DNA from: Bryobacterales bacterium
Lineage (GTDB): Bacteria; Acidobacteriota; Terriglobia; Bryobacterales; Bryobacteraceae
NCBI GenBank assembly: GCA_016789745.1
Contig: JAEUQF010000244.1
Coordinates: 1 to 33,669, forward strand
Length of the DNA stretch: 33,669 nucleotides
Reading direction: 5' to 3'
A program made the position numbers and the translations under genes. Below, piece by piece: positions 24,244-32,172 of the stretch. A model generated the notes under the pieces. It was not told the DNA's origin, ran no database searches, and saw nothing but the letters and a program-made list of their open reading frames with translations. The number at the start of each line of letters is the position of its first letter. Positions within the stretch are counted from its first letter, which is position 1.

Positions 24244-24797
24244 GTGTTTGGCTTGGCCAGCCGCTTGATGTCGGCTATCACTCTGGAGATGCTGTCGGGC
24301 TCGGATGTGTCGTAAAAAGCGCGGATCTGGCCGTTCTGGTCCACCAGCACGAAGCGCGTGCTGTGGTTGAGTTGGCCATCGACATTGCCAAGCAGGAAGA
24401 CTTCCCGCTTCAGTTTATGAAGGGTAGCCTGCGGGCCGGTGAGAAAGCTCCATTTCGGCCCGGCATGGTGGCGTTTGGCGTAGGCGGCCAGAGCCTCCGG
24501 GGTGTCGCGATCCGGGTCCACCGTGATCGACACGAAGCGCACATCGGGAAGGCTCTCCGTAGCAGCCTGGACCTTGCCCATCTGCGAGGTCATCCGGGGA
24601 CAAGGGCCCTGGCAATTGGTGAAGATGAAATCGACCACCCAGATTTTGCCCGCCAGTTCTTGCGAACTGACGAACGGAGCGCCCGTATGGGCACTGAGCG
24701 TGAACTCCGGAACGGTGCCGTAGACCTCAAGAGGCTGCTGTGGGGCACCGCATCCGGCCAGACACGCCAGGAGCACGGCGGCCGGTGCGAGTCTCAC
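24240..24797 (-). CDS. SCO1/SenC-family copper chaperone lipoprotein
   Basis: The 185-residue protein has a lipoprotein signal with lipobox LAGC (C16), so it is probably anchored on the periplasmic side. The thioredoxin-like fold holds the copper-binding C62 and C66 (TNCQGPCPRM) and the distal H145 (LNHSTRFVLVD). SCO proteins deliver copper to, or reduce, the CuA centre of cytochrome oxidase. It overlaps ctaB and the DUF420 gene by 4 nt on both sides, giving a tightly coupled set of oxidase-maturation genes. Confidence 0.92.
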   Translation of the reverse strand: MRLAPAAVLLACLAGCGAPQQPLEVYGTVPEFTLSAHTGAPFVSSQELAGKIWVVDFIFTNCQGPCPRMTSQMGKVQAATESLPDVRFVSITVDPDRDTPEALAAYAKRHHAGPKWSFLTGPQATLHKLKREVFLLGNVDGQLNHSTRFVLVDQNGQIRAFYDTSEPDSISRVIADIKRLAKPNT

Positions 24798-25636
24798 AGC
24801 CCGGCGAGGAGCAGCCCGTAGAGGACGGGCAGGTAGATGACCGAAGTGAGCAGCACACTCCGGGCGCGCAACGCGGTACGTTCGCGGGCCACACGCCAGC
24901 CGGAATAGAAGAACATAGCGCCGAGCACGACCGCGCCGGCGGTGTAGACCATGCCAGCCATGTTGAGATAAGCAGGAGCCAGACTGACGGGCACCAGTAC
25001 GATGCTCGCGATGAGGATCTGGCGGGCGGTGGACGCGCCGTCTGGCTCCACTACCGGAAGCATGCGGATACCGGCCTTGGCGTAGTCGTCACGGTACATC
25101 CAGGCGATGGCGTAAAAGTGAGGGAACTGCCAGATAAAGAGAATGGCGTAAAGCGCCCACGCTTCCCAGGTGAGCGTGTTGGCGGCGGCGGCAAAGCCGA
25201 TGAGCGGAGGCATGGCACCGGGGATAGCTCCCACGGTGGTGGAATGCCAGGAGCGCTGTTTGAGCGGAGTATAAAGCCCCAGGTAGGAAGCCTCGGTGAA
25301 GAGGCCCAGCCAGGCGGTGAGCGGATTCGCACCCCAGTACAACTGTGCAAAGCCGACGACGGAAAGAAGTATGCCGAATAAGAGCGCCTGCCAAGGCAGG
25401 ATGCGGCCGGTGGGCAGGGGCCGTTGCCGGGTGCGGTTCATCCGGGAATCCGCTTCGCGCTCATACCACTGGTTGAGCGTAAAGGTTCCACCCGCGATGA
25501 GAGCCGTCCCGATCACCGCGTGGAGTAACACCATCCACGCGATGGACCCAGGCGCACCGAACCAAAAGCCGACCGCGGTGCTCATCAGAATGAGCCAGGT
25601 CACACGCGGCTTGGTCAGCTCGATGTAGTCGTTCAT
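24794..25636 (-). CDS. ctaB: Protoheme IX farnesyltransferase (heme O synthase)
   Basis: This 280-residue polytopic UbiA-family prenyltransferase turns heme B into heme O for heme-copper oxidases. Signatures: TKPRVTWLILMSTAVGF at the first helix, the diphosphate-binding LNQWYEREADSRMNRTRQRP (N55 onward) followed by LPTG, and the second Asp-rich loop around FAIA-like HFYAIAWMYRDDYAKAGIRM. About eight to nine membrane helices are expected. Length is normal. It lies between the cupredoxin lipoprotein gene (52-nt gap) and the SCO gene (4-nt overlap). No ctaA or oxidase subunit genes are in the window. Confidence 0.93.
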   Translation of the reverse strand: MNDYIELTKPRVTWLILMSTAVGFWFGAPGSIAWMVLLHAVIGTALIAGGTFTLNQWYEREADSRMNRTRQRPLPTGRILPWQALLFGILLSVVGFAQLYWGANPLTAWLGLFTEASYLGLYTPLKQRSWHSTTVGAIPGAMPPLIGFAAAANTLTWEAWALYAILFIWQFPHFYAIAWMYRDDYAKAGIRMLPVVEPDGASTARQILIASIVLVPVSLAPAYLNMAGMVYTAGAVVLGAMFFYSGWRVARERTALRARSVLLTSVIYLPVLYGLLLAGL

Positions 25637-25688
25637 TAAGTCCTTGATGAATTGGATGACGTGGACCCAGATCCCCGTCTTTCTTAGT

Positions 25689-26465
25689 TTAGCTCTTGAA
25701 TGTGAAGTCTGCCGACTGGGACTGTTTGGGCTCCACCTTCACTTTGATCTCCTGCGTACCGTAACGTTCGTGCCAGGCTTCGAGCGTGTACTCGCCCGGC
25801 GGAAGGGCCTTGAGGGAGAAACTGCCGTCGTCGCCGGTGACCGCGAAGTAGGGGTGCTTGACGACGCCCACCCAGGCGCGCATCCAGGGGTGCACGTTGC
25901 ACTTGAACAGAATGGGTGGCACCTCGGCCTTGGGGAACGTCTTCACCTTCACGTCGCCCTTGGGCGGCTGCGATTCGTTCCACTCGCGGTTCAGCTTAGG
26001 CAGGGGGTGGATGTTGTGGTTGGTGCTGTCGGAATTGGAGATCTCAATCGGCTGGTTGACCATCACGCCCAGAACATGGGGGGTGTAGACGCAGCCCACC
26101 TGGTCGAGTTTGACCGGGGTGGTGGGGACGGACCAATCGCCTTCGGGCAGGCCGGCTTTGACGTAGATAAAGACGTTGCGGAGTGTACCGTTGTCGTTCA
26201 AAACCACGTCTTCGGAAAGTGCCGGCTTTTCGTGCATGCGGGCACAGGCCGGGGTGGCGTCCATCGAGAGGGGTTGGGGCTTGGGCTTGGTGCCGCTGAA
26301 AGCGACCTTGCCGGTGATGCTGCCGGCGGTGGCCGGGTCGACCTTGACGGTGGCGGCGGAGGGAGCCGCGGCCGGGGTCTCTTGCTTCTCCGCGGTGGAG
26401 GAACCGCCGCCGCAGCCAGTGAACAGACCTGTAGCCAGCACTACGAAACAGAACACAAACTTCAT
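25689..26465 (-). CDS. Cupredoxin-like lipoprotein with carboxypeptidase-regulatory tail
   Basis: The 258-residue protein has a lipoprotein signal (LFTGC, C18) and a Gly/Ser/Ala/Pro-rich linker to about 45. A beta domain contains the possible type-1 copper ligands NHNIHP (H150/H153) and FKCNVHPWM (C189, H192, M195), the order seen in plastocyanin-like proteins. From about 205 a carboxypeptidase-regulatory-like stretch follows (VTGDDGSFSLKALPPGEYTL). It may carry electrons or copper in the periplasm. It heads the ctaB-SCO-DUF420 group at a 52-nt gap and diverges from the secreted HMA protein, so copper handling is the likely common theme. The copper site is inferred from residue order only. 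Confidence 0.72.
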   Translation of the reverse strand: MKFVFCFVVLATGLFTGCGGGSSTAEKQETPAAAPSAATVKVDPATAGSITGKVAFSGTKPKPQPLSMDATPACARMHEKPALSEDVVLNDNGTLRNVFIYVKAGLPEGDWSVPTTPVKLDQVGCVYTPHVLGVMVNQPIEISNSDSTNHNIHPLPKLNREWNESQPPKGDVKVKTFPKAEVPPILFKCNVHPWMRAWVGVVKHPYFAVTGDDGSFSLKALPPGEYTLEAWHERYGTQEIKVKVEPKQSQSADFTFKS

Positions 26466-26563
26466 GTTTTAGAGCCTCTTGCCAGAACGGGAAACCCATA
26501 GGGTAGCAGACCGGAGCGGGGGTTTGCCTGCAGGCTGTACACCCGGCGGGATACGCTGTAGGA

Positions 26564-27055
26564 ATGCGATTTGCGTTTCTGGTTTTGTGCGCCTTCACGG
26601 TGGGGGCATCGGCGGAGTTCCTAAAGGTGGAACAGACGTTTGGAGGGATGGATTGCGCCTCCTGCGCGGACTTCGTACAGAAGAAGCTAACGGGGAATCC
26701 GGGCGTGCAGGCCGTGAAGATCGACAACAAGAAGGGCACGCTGGTGGTGGAGTTGAAGCCGGGCAATACGGTGAAGTTGCGCGCGATTCGCGACCTGGTG
26801 CAGCAGAGCGGGTACACGCCGAAGGATCTGAGGGTGACGGTGATTGGGACGACAGTGGTGGATCGCGGGTATACGAACTTCAAGGTGGAAGGGCAGCCGG
26901 AGATGATCCGCGTCAAGGATAAGGAAGGCTATCTGCGCGAGTTGGGCAACCGGAAGGCCCGCGTGGAAGGCGTGATCGAGACATCGACGATTGATGGGAA
27001 CCGGATGGACTTCCTCGTTCCCACCAAGGGCGACGCGGTCAAGGGCGCCAAGTAA
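26564..27055 (+). CDS. Secreted HMA-domain protein with unknown C-terminal domain
   Basis: The 163-residue protein has a Sec signal (MRFAFLVLCAFTVGASA). Residues about 20-90 form a heavy-metal-associated domain with the metal-binding GMDCASC (C31, C34), the normal copper-chaperone motif. Residues about 91-163 form a second, beta-rich part (LRVTVIGTTVVDRGYTNFKV, later GVIETSTIDGNRMDF) that I do not recognise; it could be an OB-like fold. HMA proteins usually work in the cytosol, so a secreted one is worth noting. It is divergent from the cupredoxin-like lipoprotein gene (98 bp) and its 3' end overlaps the alpha/beta hydrolase gene by 17 nt in convergent orientation. Confidence 0.8.
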   Translation: MRFAFLVLCAFTVGASAEFLKVEQTFGGMDCASCADFVQKKLTGNPGVQAVKIDNKKGTLVVELKPGNTVKLRAIRDLVQQSGYTPKDLRVTVIGTTVVDRGYTNFKVEGQPEMIRVKDKEGYLRELGNRKARVEGVIETSTIDGNRMDFLVPTKGDAVKGAK

Positions 27056-27863
27056 GTTCGGCGTCGTCGATATGCCGGCGCAGCAGCGCGTTTGTGAGGG
27101 CCGGGTGCGTGAGCGGAAGGCCGTGGCCGGCGTCTTCGATTTCGATGTAGCGGGAGTTGGAGATGCCCGTAGCAATGGCTTTGCCGGCCTGGGGGCGGGC
27201 GATGAGGTCGTGTTTGGCGCTTACGATCAGCGACGGGACGGCCTGAAGATCACCTAAACGCGAACTGAGGCTGTAGCCTTTCATGGCGAACAGTTGCTGC
27301 ATGGCCACCGGCGGCTGGGTACCGAGATCGTGGCCGAAGAGCGGTTCCAGTTCCGCGGCGAGTCGGGCGTGATCGCAGCTTTGGTGCGCCTGCGGTGTCA
27401 GCAGCAGTTCCAGAAACGCCCGGCGTCGCGCTGCCAGGGTGCCGATTCGTGTGCGGATGCCGATCCGCAGTAGCGGCCAGGACAGCCGGGTAGGTTCGGC
27501 TCCGTCGGCAAACGTGCACAGCAAGCTCAGGCTGCGAACACGCTGCCTTGCTCGAAGTGCGGCAGCGAGCGTAATCAGCCCGCCAAGCGAATGGCCCACC
27601 AGATGTGCCGATCGCCAGCCCAGGCCATCCATCGCCGCCAGTGCGTCCTCAGCAAGAAGATCCACGGTGATGCGGTCCCGCCCCGCCTCGCTCCGGCCCA
27701 TGCCTCGGTTGTCGAACCACGCGCATTCGTAGAAAGCCGACAGCAGGTCTACCTGCGGCTGCCAGCCCTGCCCGCATACGCCCACGCCCTGGATGAAAAG
27801 GACCGGGGCGCCTTGGCCTCTCGACTCATACCAGATGCGGCACCCGCCCGAGGTTACGTCCAT
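27039..27863 (-). CDS. Alpha/beta-hydrolase-fold protein
   Basis: This 274-residue cytosolic hydrolase has the nucleophile elbow VGHSLGG (S92), an oxyanion-type FIQGVG near 23-28, and late DAGHGLPLTHP holding the catalytic His; the acid is probably the aspartate in SAKHDLIARP. A helical cap lies between about 125 and 205 (TRIGTLAARRRAFLELLL). The layout is that of esterases, lipases and 3-oxoadipate enol-lactonases, so the substrate is not assigned. The gene stands alone: it diverges from the DUF1111 gene (153 bp) and its stop lies 17 nt inside the convergent HMA gene. Confidence 0.85.
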   Translation of the reverse strand: MDVTSGGCRIWYESRGQGAPVLFIQGVGVCGQGWQPQVDLLSAFYECAWFDNRGMGRSEAGRDRITVDLLAEDALAAMDGLGWRSAHLVGHSLGGLITLAAALRARQRVRSLSLLCTFADGAEPTRLSWPLLRIGIRTRIGTLAARRRAFLELLLTPQAHQSCDHARLAAELEPLFGHDLGTQPPVAMQQLFAMKGYSLSSRLGDLQAVPSLIVSAKHDLIARPQAGKAIATGISNSRYIEIEDAGHGLPLTHPALTNALLRRHIDDAELTWRP

Positions 27864-28016
27864 CGCCGTACCTTAGCAAAGTTAAACAAACGTGTAAGCC
27901 TTTACGCGTCTCGCTTCGTTGTTGGGTACGAGTCGTAACCATAACAATGGCCGGGGACTACCCCCGCCCTCCACCAAGAACAACAAAACAGCAACCACGA
28001 AAGGTGTATCTCGCCT

Positions 28017-29378
28017 ATGGGCCGTATTGTTTCCACAGCTGGCACGGGAGTGACGCTGGTATTGGCATCAGCATTGTTATCGCAGCAGGGTCCGCCGGGA
28101 CCGGGACCAGGCCCCCGGCCCCCTCGTCCCCAGGAGAGTGCCGTTCGCGACCCCGGCGTGCGGTCAGGCGCAGCAGGCGCGGGAGAAGCGCTGGCCGGCC
28201 TGAACACCGCGCAGTTGCGCTACTTCCTGGACGGCAAGGAAGCCTTCGAAGAAGAGAGCTTCGTGAAGGATCCGCCGCCCAATGGTGATGCCGGGCTGGG
28301 CCCCGGGTTCAATGGCCTCTCGTGCGGGCAGTGCCATGCGGCACCAGCAGCGGGCGGCACCAGTCCCGCGCTGAACCCGCAGATTGAGGCGGCCACCAAA
28401 TTCGGAGCGCGCAACGTGGTGCCGCCGTTCCTTTCGTTAGCGGGGCCCGTTCGTGTCGTCCGCTTCGCGCGCCGCCCCGATGGCAGCCCCGATGGCGGAG
28501 TCCACAATCTCTTCGTGATCACGGGCCGGCAGGATGCGGCTGGGTGCAATGCCCGGCAGGAGGATTTTTCCAACGCCACGAATCTGCGGTTCCGCATTCC
28601 CACGCCGGTCTTTGGCGGAGGCTTACTGGAAGCGATTCCGGATGCTGCCTTGGAACAGAACCTTGCGGCCAGTGCGGCTGAAAAACGGGCGTTGGGCATC
28701 GCGGGACGCTTCAACCGCAGCGATAACGACGGCACCATCACACGCTTTGGCTGGAAGGCTCAGGTGAAGTCGTTGTCCGTATTCGGCGGCGAGGCGTACA
28801 ACGTGGAGATGGGCGTGTCGAACCTGCTGTTCCCGCAGGAGCGGAATGCCATGCCAGGCTGTATCTTCCACGCCGGCCCGGAGGATGACGTCGACTTCGA
28901 AGCAGGCGACACCGATGACGTACCGCTGTTCGCCGCGTTCATGCGATTCCTGGCGCCACCCGCGCCCGCGGCGGGCAACAGCGAAGGGCGTGCCCTGTTT
29001 GCCGCGGTGGGTTGCGCGGGCTGCCACACGCCATCGCTGCGCACAGGCGCCAGCCGGATCGCTGCCCTCCATGAAAAGGAAGTGGGGCTGTATTCCGACC
29101 TCGCCCTGCACCGCATGGGTCCGGCCCTGGCCGACGATATCAGCCAGGGTGTAGCCGGCGGCGATGAATGGCGTACGGCGCCGCTATGGGGTCTGGGCAA
29201 GCGGATCTTCTTCCTGCACGACGGCAGGTCAAAAGACCTGGTCGAGACCATCCGCATGCATGGCGGACAGGGCTCGGACCGCTACCAGCCTTCGGAAGCC
29301 ACCGGCGCGGTCCAGCGGTTCAACGAATTGACCTCCGCGCAGCAGCAGGCGCTTCTGGCCTTCTTGCGCTCGCTCTGA
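28017..29378 (+). CDS. Di-heme DUF1111 oxidoreductase (putative thiol oxidoreductase type)
   Basis: The 453-residue secreted protein has a signal peptide (about 1-22) followed by a GPPGPGPGPRPPRP linker to about 40. It carries two c-type heme sites, CGQCH at 103-107 and CAGCH at 333-337, typical of the DUF1111 di-heme family, which is loosely related to bacterial cytochrome c peroxidases. Other family signs are GPGFNGLSC before the first heme, GGGLLEAIPD near 205, and the closing WRTAPLWGLG...FFLHDGRSKDL. Members are called putative thiol oxidoreductases, but their function is little established. The start follows AAAGG at 13 nt. It ends 8 nt before the convergent glgC stop. Confidence 0.87.
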   Translation: MGRIVSTAGTGVTLVLASALLSQQGPPGPGPGPRPPRPQESAVRDPGVRSGAAGAGEALAGLNTAQLRYFLDGKEAFEEESFVKDPPPNGDAGLGPGFNGLSCGQCHAAPAAGGTSPALNPQIEAATKFGARNVVPPFLSLAGPVRVVRFARRPDGSPDGGVHNLFVITGRQDAAGCNARQEDFSNATNLRFRIPTPVFGGGLLEAIPDAALEQNLAASAAEKRALGIAGRFNRSDNDGTITRFGWKAQVKSLSVFGGEAYNVEMGVSNLLFPQERNAMPGCIFHAGPEDDVDFEAGDTDDVPLFAAFMRFLAPPAPAAGNSEGRALFAAVGCAGCHTPSLRTGASRIAALHEKEVGLYSDLALHRMGPALADDISQGVAGGDEWRTAPLWGLGKRIFFLHDGRSKDLVETIRMHGGQGSDRYQPSEATGAVQRFNELTSAQQQALLAFLRSL

Positions 29379-29386
29379 CCTGGTGG

Positions 29387-30649
29387 TTACGCATGGGCCG
29401 GTGGCAACACCGCCTCGGCCGCTTCAAGCGCCTTGACGGCATCGGCACTGACCACCGTCACGCCTCCCTCGCTAACCGTGAAGCCACGCCGCCGGTCCTC
29501 CTCAAGATCCACGCCAATCTCCGTATTCTCCGGGATCCGTACACCGGTATCCAGAATGGCATTGCGGATGCGGCAGAAGCGGCCAACGTGCGCGTCGTGC
29601 AGCAGAATCGAGTTCTCCACGTCGCAGAAACTGTTGACGCGGACTCCCGGGCTGAGCACACTGCGCATCACCCGCCCCCCGGACACGATACAGCCAGGGG
29701 CCACGATGGAATCAATCGCCACACCCATGCGGCGACCCTCCTGCGCGAACACGAACTTCGCCGGAGGCTGCTGCTGCATGTTGGTCCGGATGGGCCAGCG
29801 GGTGTCGTACAGGTTGAACTCCGGCGTGACCGCGACCAGGTCCATATTCGCCTCGTAATAGGCGTCGATCGTCCCGACATCACGCCAGTAGTTCATTTTC
29901 TTGTCGTTGAGATCATGGAAATCATACGCAATCACTCGCGCATTGGACTGCACTAGTTTAGGAAGCACGTCCTTGCCGAAGTCATGCGAGCCGGGCGTAT
30001 CGGCATCGGCACGCAGGGCATCCAACAGCACCTGCTTGCGGAATACGTAGATGCCCATTGAGGCACTCACCATCTCCGGATTGAAGATGCTGCGCTGCGG
30101 ACGGCCGTGTTTCGGCTTCTCTTCGAAGCCATTGATGCGATAGTCGCTGTCAATCTGCGCGACTCCAAATCGCGTCGCCTCGGCGGGCGGGATCTGGATG
30201 GTGGCGATGGTCACGTCGGCCTGTTGGGCCCGGTGCCAATCGAGCATCTCCCGGTAATCCATCTTGTAAATGTGATCGCCGGATAAGATGATGACGTCCT
30301 GCGGATCCTCCGCTTCGATGCTCTCGATGTTCTGGTAAACGGCGTCGGCTGTGCCGAGATACCAGTCGTCATGCATCCGCTTCATCGGCGTAATGACTTC
30401 GATGAACTCACCGAGTTCGGGCGAAAGAATGCTCCAACCTTCCCTGAGATGACGGATCATCTCCAGAGCTTTGTATTGCGCCAATACAAACACGCGGCGT
30501 AATCCGGAATTAATGCAGTTGGAAAGGGTGAAATCGATAATGCGGTACATACCGCCAAAGGCAACGGCGGGCTTGGCTGTTTTGCGGGTCAGCGGGAATA
30601 ACCGCTCGCCCGCGCCCCCTGCCAGTAAGATTGCCAGGGAATCGTTCAT
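29387..30649 (-). CDS. glgC: Glucose-1-phosphate adenylyltransferase (ADP-glucose pyrophosphorylase)
   Basis: The 420-residue enzyme makes ADP-glucose from ATP and glucose-1-phosphate, the first step of glycogen synthesis. It has the nucleotidyltransferase loop LLAGGAGERLFPLTRKTAKP at the N-terminus, SGDHIYKMDY, GFEEKP and later a left-handed beta-helix (SIVAPGCIVSGGRVMRSVLS and following). Length and motifs match bacterial GlgC. GGAG lies just before the ATG. It probably works with a glgA elsewhere; no other glycogen gene is in the window. It lies 46 nt after the PQQ-like propeller gene on the same strand, so the two may be co-transcribed. Confidence 0.95.
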   Translation of the reverse strand: MNDSLAILLAGGAGERLFPLTRKTAKPAVAFGGMYRIIDFTLSNCINSGLRRVFVLAQYKALEMIRHLREGWSILSPELGEFIEVITPMKRMHDDWYLGTADAVYQNIESIEAEDPQDVIILSGDHIYKMDYREMLDWHRAQQADVTIATIQIPPAEATRFGVAQIDSDYRINGFEEKPKHGRPQRSIFNPEMVSASMGIYVFRKQVLLDALRADADTPGSHDFGKDVLPKLVQSNARVIAYDFHDLNDKKMNYWRDVGTIDAYYEANMDLVAVTPEFNLYDTRWPIRTNMQQQPPAKFVFAQEGRRMGVAIDSIVAPGCIVSGGRVMRSVLSPGVRVNSFCDVENSILLHDAHVGRFCRIRNAILDTGVRIPENTEIGVDLEEDRRRGFTVSEGGVTVVSADAVKALEAAEAVLPPAHA

Positions 30650-30695
30650 GGCTCCTTTACGGTAGCGTATTCGAGCCCAAACCTGAACCCCCGTG

Positions 30696-32105
30696 TCAGT
30701 TCTTTTGAACGAAACAATATAGGGAGTTTGTGGTCCGCAAGTAGATTTTGCCGTCCAGCAACGCGGGTGTGGCTTTCATGCCTTCTTCCATATCGTTTAC
30801 CCGCAGTAACTGCCAGTCAGCACCGGCCTGAATCACGGCAGCTTTCCCATCTTCCCCGACGACAAAGATCTTGCCGTCGGCGGCCACCGGCGAAGCGAAG
30901 TACTGGCTGAGAGCTCCGGTAAGCCGCGCCTGCTTCTGTACGGCACCAGTCTTGGGATCGTATGAGGTGAAGATGCCGCCTTCCTTCAGCATGTACAGGA
31001 CATCGCGATAGAAAAGCGGGGAGGGCACGTTGGGCAGGGTCTTCGAGATTTTCCACAGAAAGTTGGAATCGGTGACGTCGCCGGAGCCGCCCAGCCGGTA
31101 GGCGCGAAGCGCATTCTCCCCTTGCCGCCGTTCCTGCAACTGACGCCAATCGCGCTCTTCCAGAAATCCGGTGTTATCCAAATCCAGATACTCGGCAAAA
31201 CGCGCCTGGATCTTCTTGTCGGGGATTTCGTCCTTGGCGAGTTTCCCGTCTTTGTTGCCGTCGTACTTCGAAAGAGCCTCTGCGAAGGGCGGGACGTTCT
31301 CCTGGTCGCCAGGCTCAGACTCCGCCGAGTAGGTGGTGAAGAAGACCATGTCGCCGGCGACGACGGGCGTGGGCTTTACCTGCCAAGGCAGGCGCCGGAT
31401 CCACCACAATTCCTTGCCGCTGCGCACATCGTAAGCAGACAGGCGATACGACCCTGCAACCAGCACTTGCTCTGCGCCATCGGGAGCCTTCCACAGAACC
31501 GGCGTGGCATAGCCCCGCTGCGCATGCGGACGCGGCGTCCGCCAGAGCGTCTTGCCCGTATTTTTATCCACCGCGAGCAGGAACGAGTCCGTGTCCTGGT
31601 CGACGTTCATCAGCAGTGTATTGCCGGCCAGCACCGGCGACGCCCCGTGTCCGAAGGGGTTATTCAGAGGCCCGATCGGAATGCGCCATAGTTCGTTGCC
31701 ATCCGGCCCGTAGGCCAGCAGACCGAAGTCCTGAAAGAACACAAAGACGCGGCTGCCATCGGTGGCCGGCGTGGCCGAAGCAGGCCCGTTCGCCGGACGC
31801 TCGATCTCCTGCTGGCGCGGACGCGGGGCTTCCCGCCGCCAGAGAATGCGCCCCGTGGCGCGATCCACCGCGAAGGTGAGAAGCTTGTCCCCTTCGTGGG
31901 CGGTCAGGTAGATACGATTGCCGGCGATCGCGGGTGACGAGTTGCCGGGAGGAAGAGCCGTCTTCCACAGGACGTTCGTGGTGGGACCAAACTCGGAAGG
32001 AAGGTTGGTGGTTTCCTGGATACCGGTGGCGTTGGGGCCGCGGAAGGAGGGCCAGTCGGCGGCAAAAGCCGGCAGCGTCAGAATCCAGAAAGCCCAGGAT
32101 CGCAT
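30696..32105 (-). CDS. Secreted PQQ-like beta-propeller with EF-hand pair
   Basis: The 469-residue protein has a signal peptide (MRSWAFWILTLPAFAA), then WPSFRGPNATGI, the usual start of PQQ-binding-like propellers. Blade motifs such as DRATGRILWR, KNTGKTLW and RSGKELWW recur. Residues 280-320 interrupt the propeller with two EF-hand loops: D282-x-N284-x-D286-G...E293, with all ligands, and D308-x-D310-x-T312-G...D319, with a variant twelfth residue. Calcium binding is therefore likely. It has no classic dehydrogenase active site, so a structural, binding or assembly role is more likely than catalysis. It diverges from the rhamnulose-phosphate aldolase-type gene across 67 bp. Confidence 0.82.
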   Translation of the reverse strand: MRSWAFWILTLPAFAADWPSFRGPNATGIQETTNLPSEFGPTTNVLWKTALPPGNSSPAIAGNRIYLTAHEGDKLLTFAVDRATGRILWRREAPRPRQQEIERPANGPASATPATDGSRVFVFFQDFGLLAYGPDGNELWRIPIGPLNNPFGHGASPVLAGNTLLMNVDQDTDSFLLAVDKNTGKTLWRTPRPHAQRGYATPVLWKAPDGAEQVLVAGSYRLSAYDVRSGKELWWIRRLPWQVKPTPVVAGDMVFFTTYSAESEPGDQENVPPFAEALSKYDGNKDGKLAKDEIPDKKIQARFAEYLDLDNTGFLEERDWRQLQERRQGENALRAYRLGGSGDVTDSNFLWKISKTLPNVPSPLFYRDVLYMLKEGGIFTSYDPKTGAVQKQARLTGALSQYFASPVAADGKIFVVGEDGKAAVIQAGADWQLLRVNDMEEGMKATPALLDGKIYLRTTNSLYCFVQKN

Positions 32106-32172
32106 GAAGCAAGTTGTATCACAGGGGGGCGAGCGCGGATAGCCAATAGCTAAGCGCTAAAATAGAGCGGAA

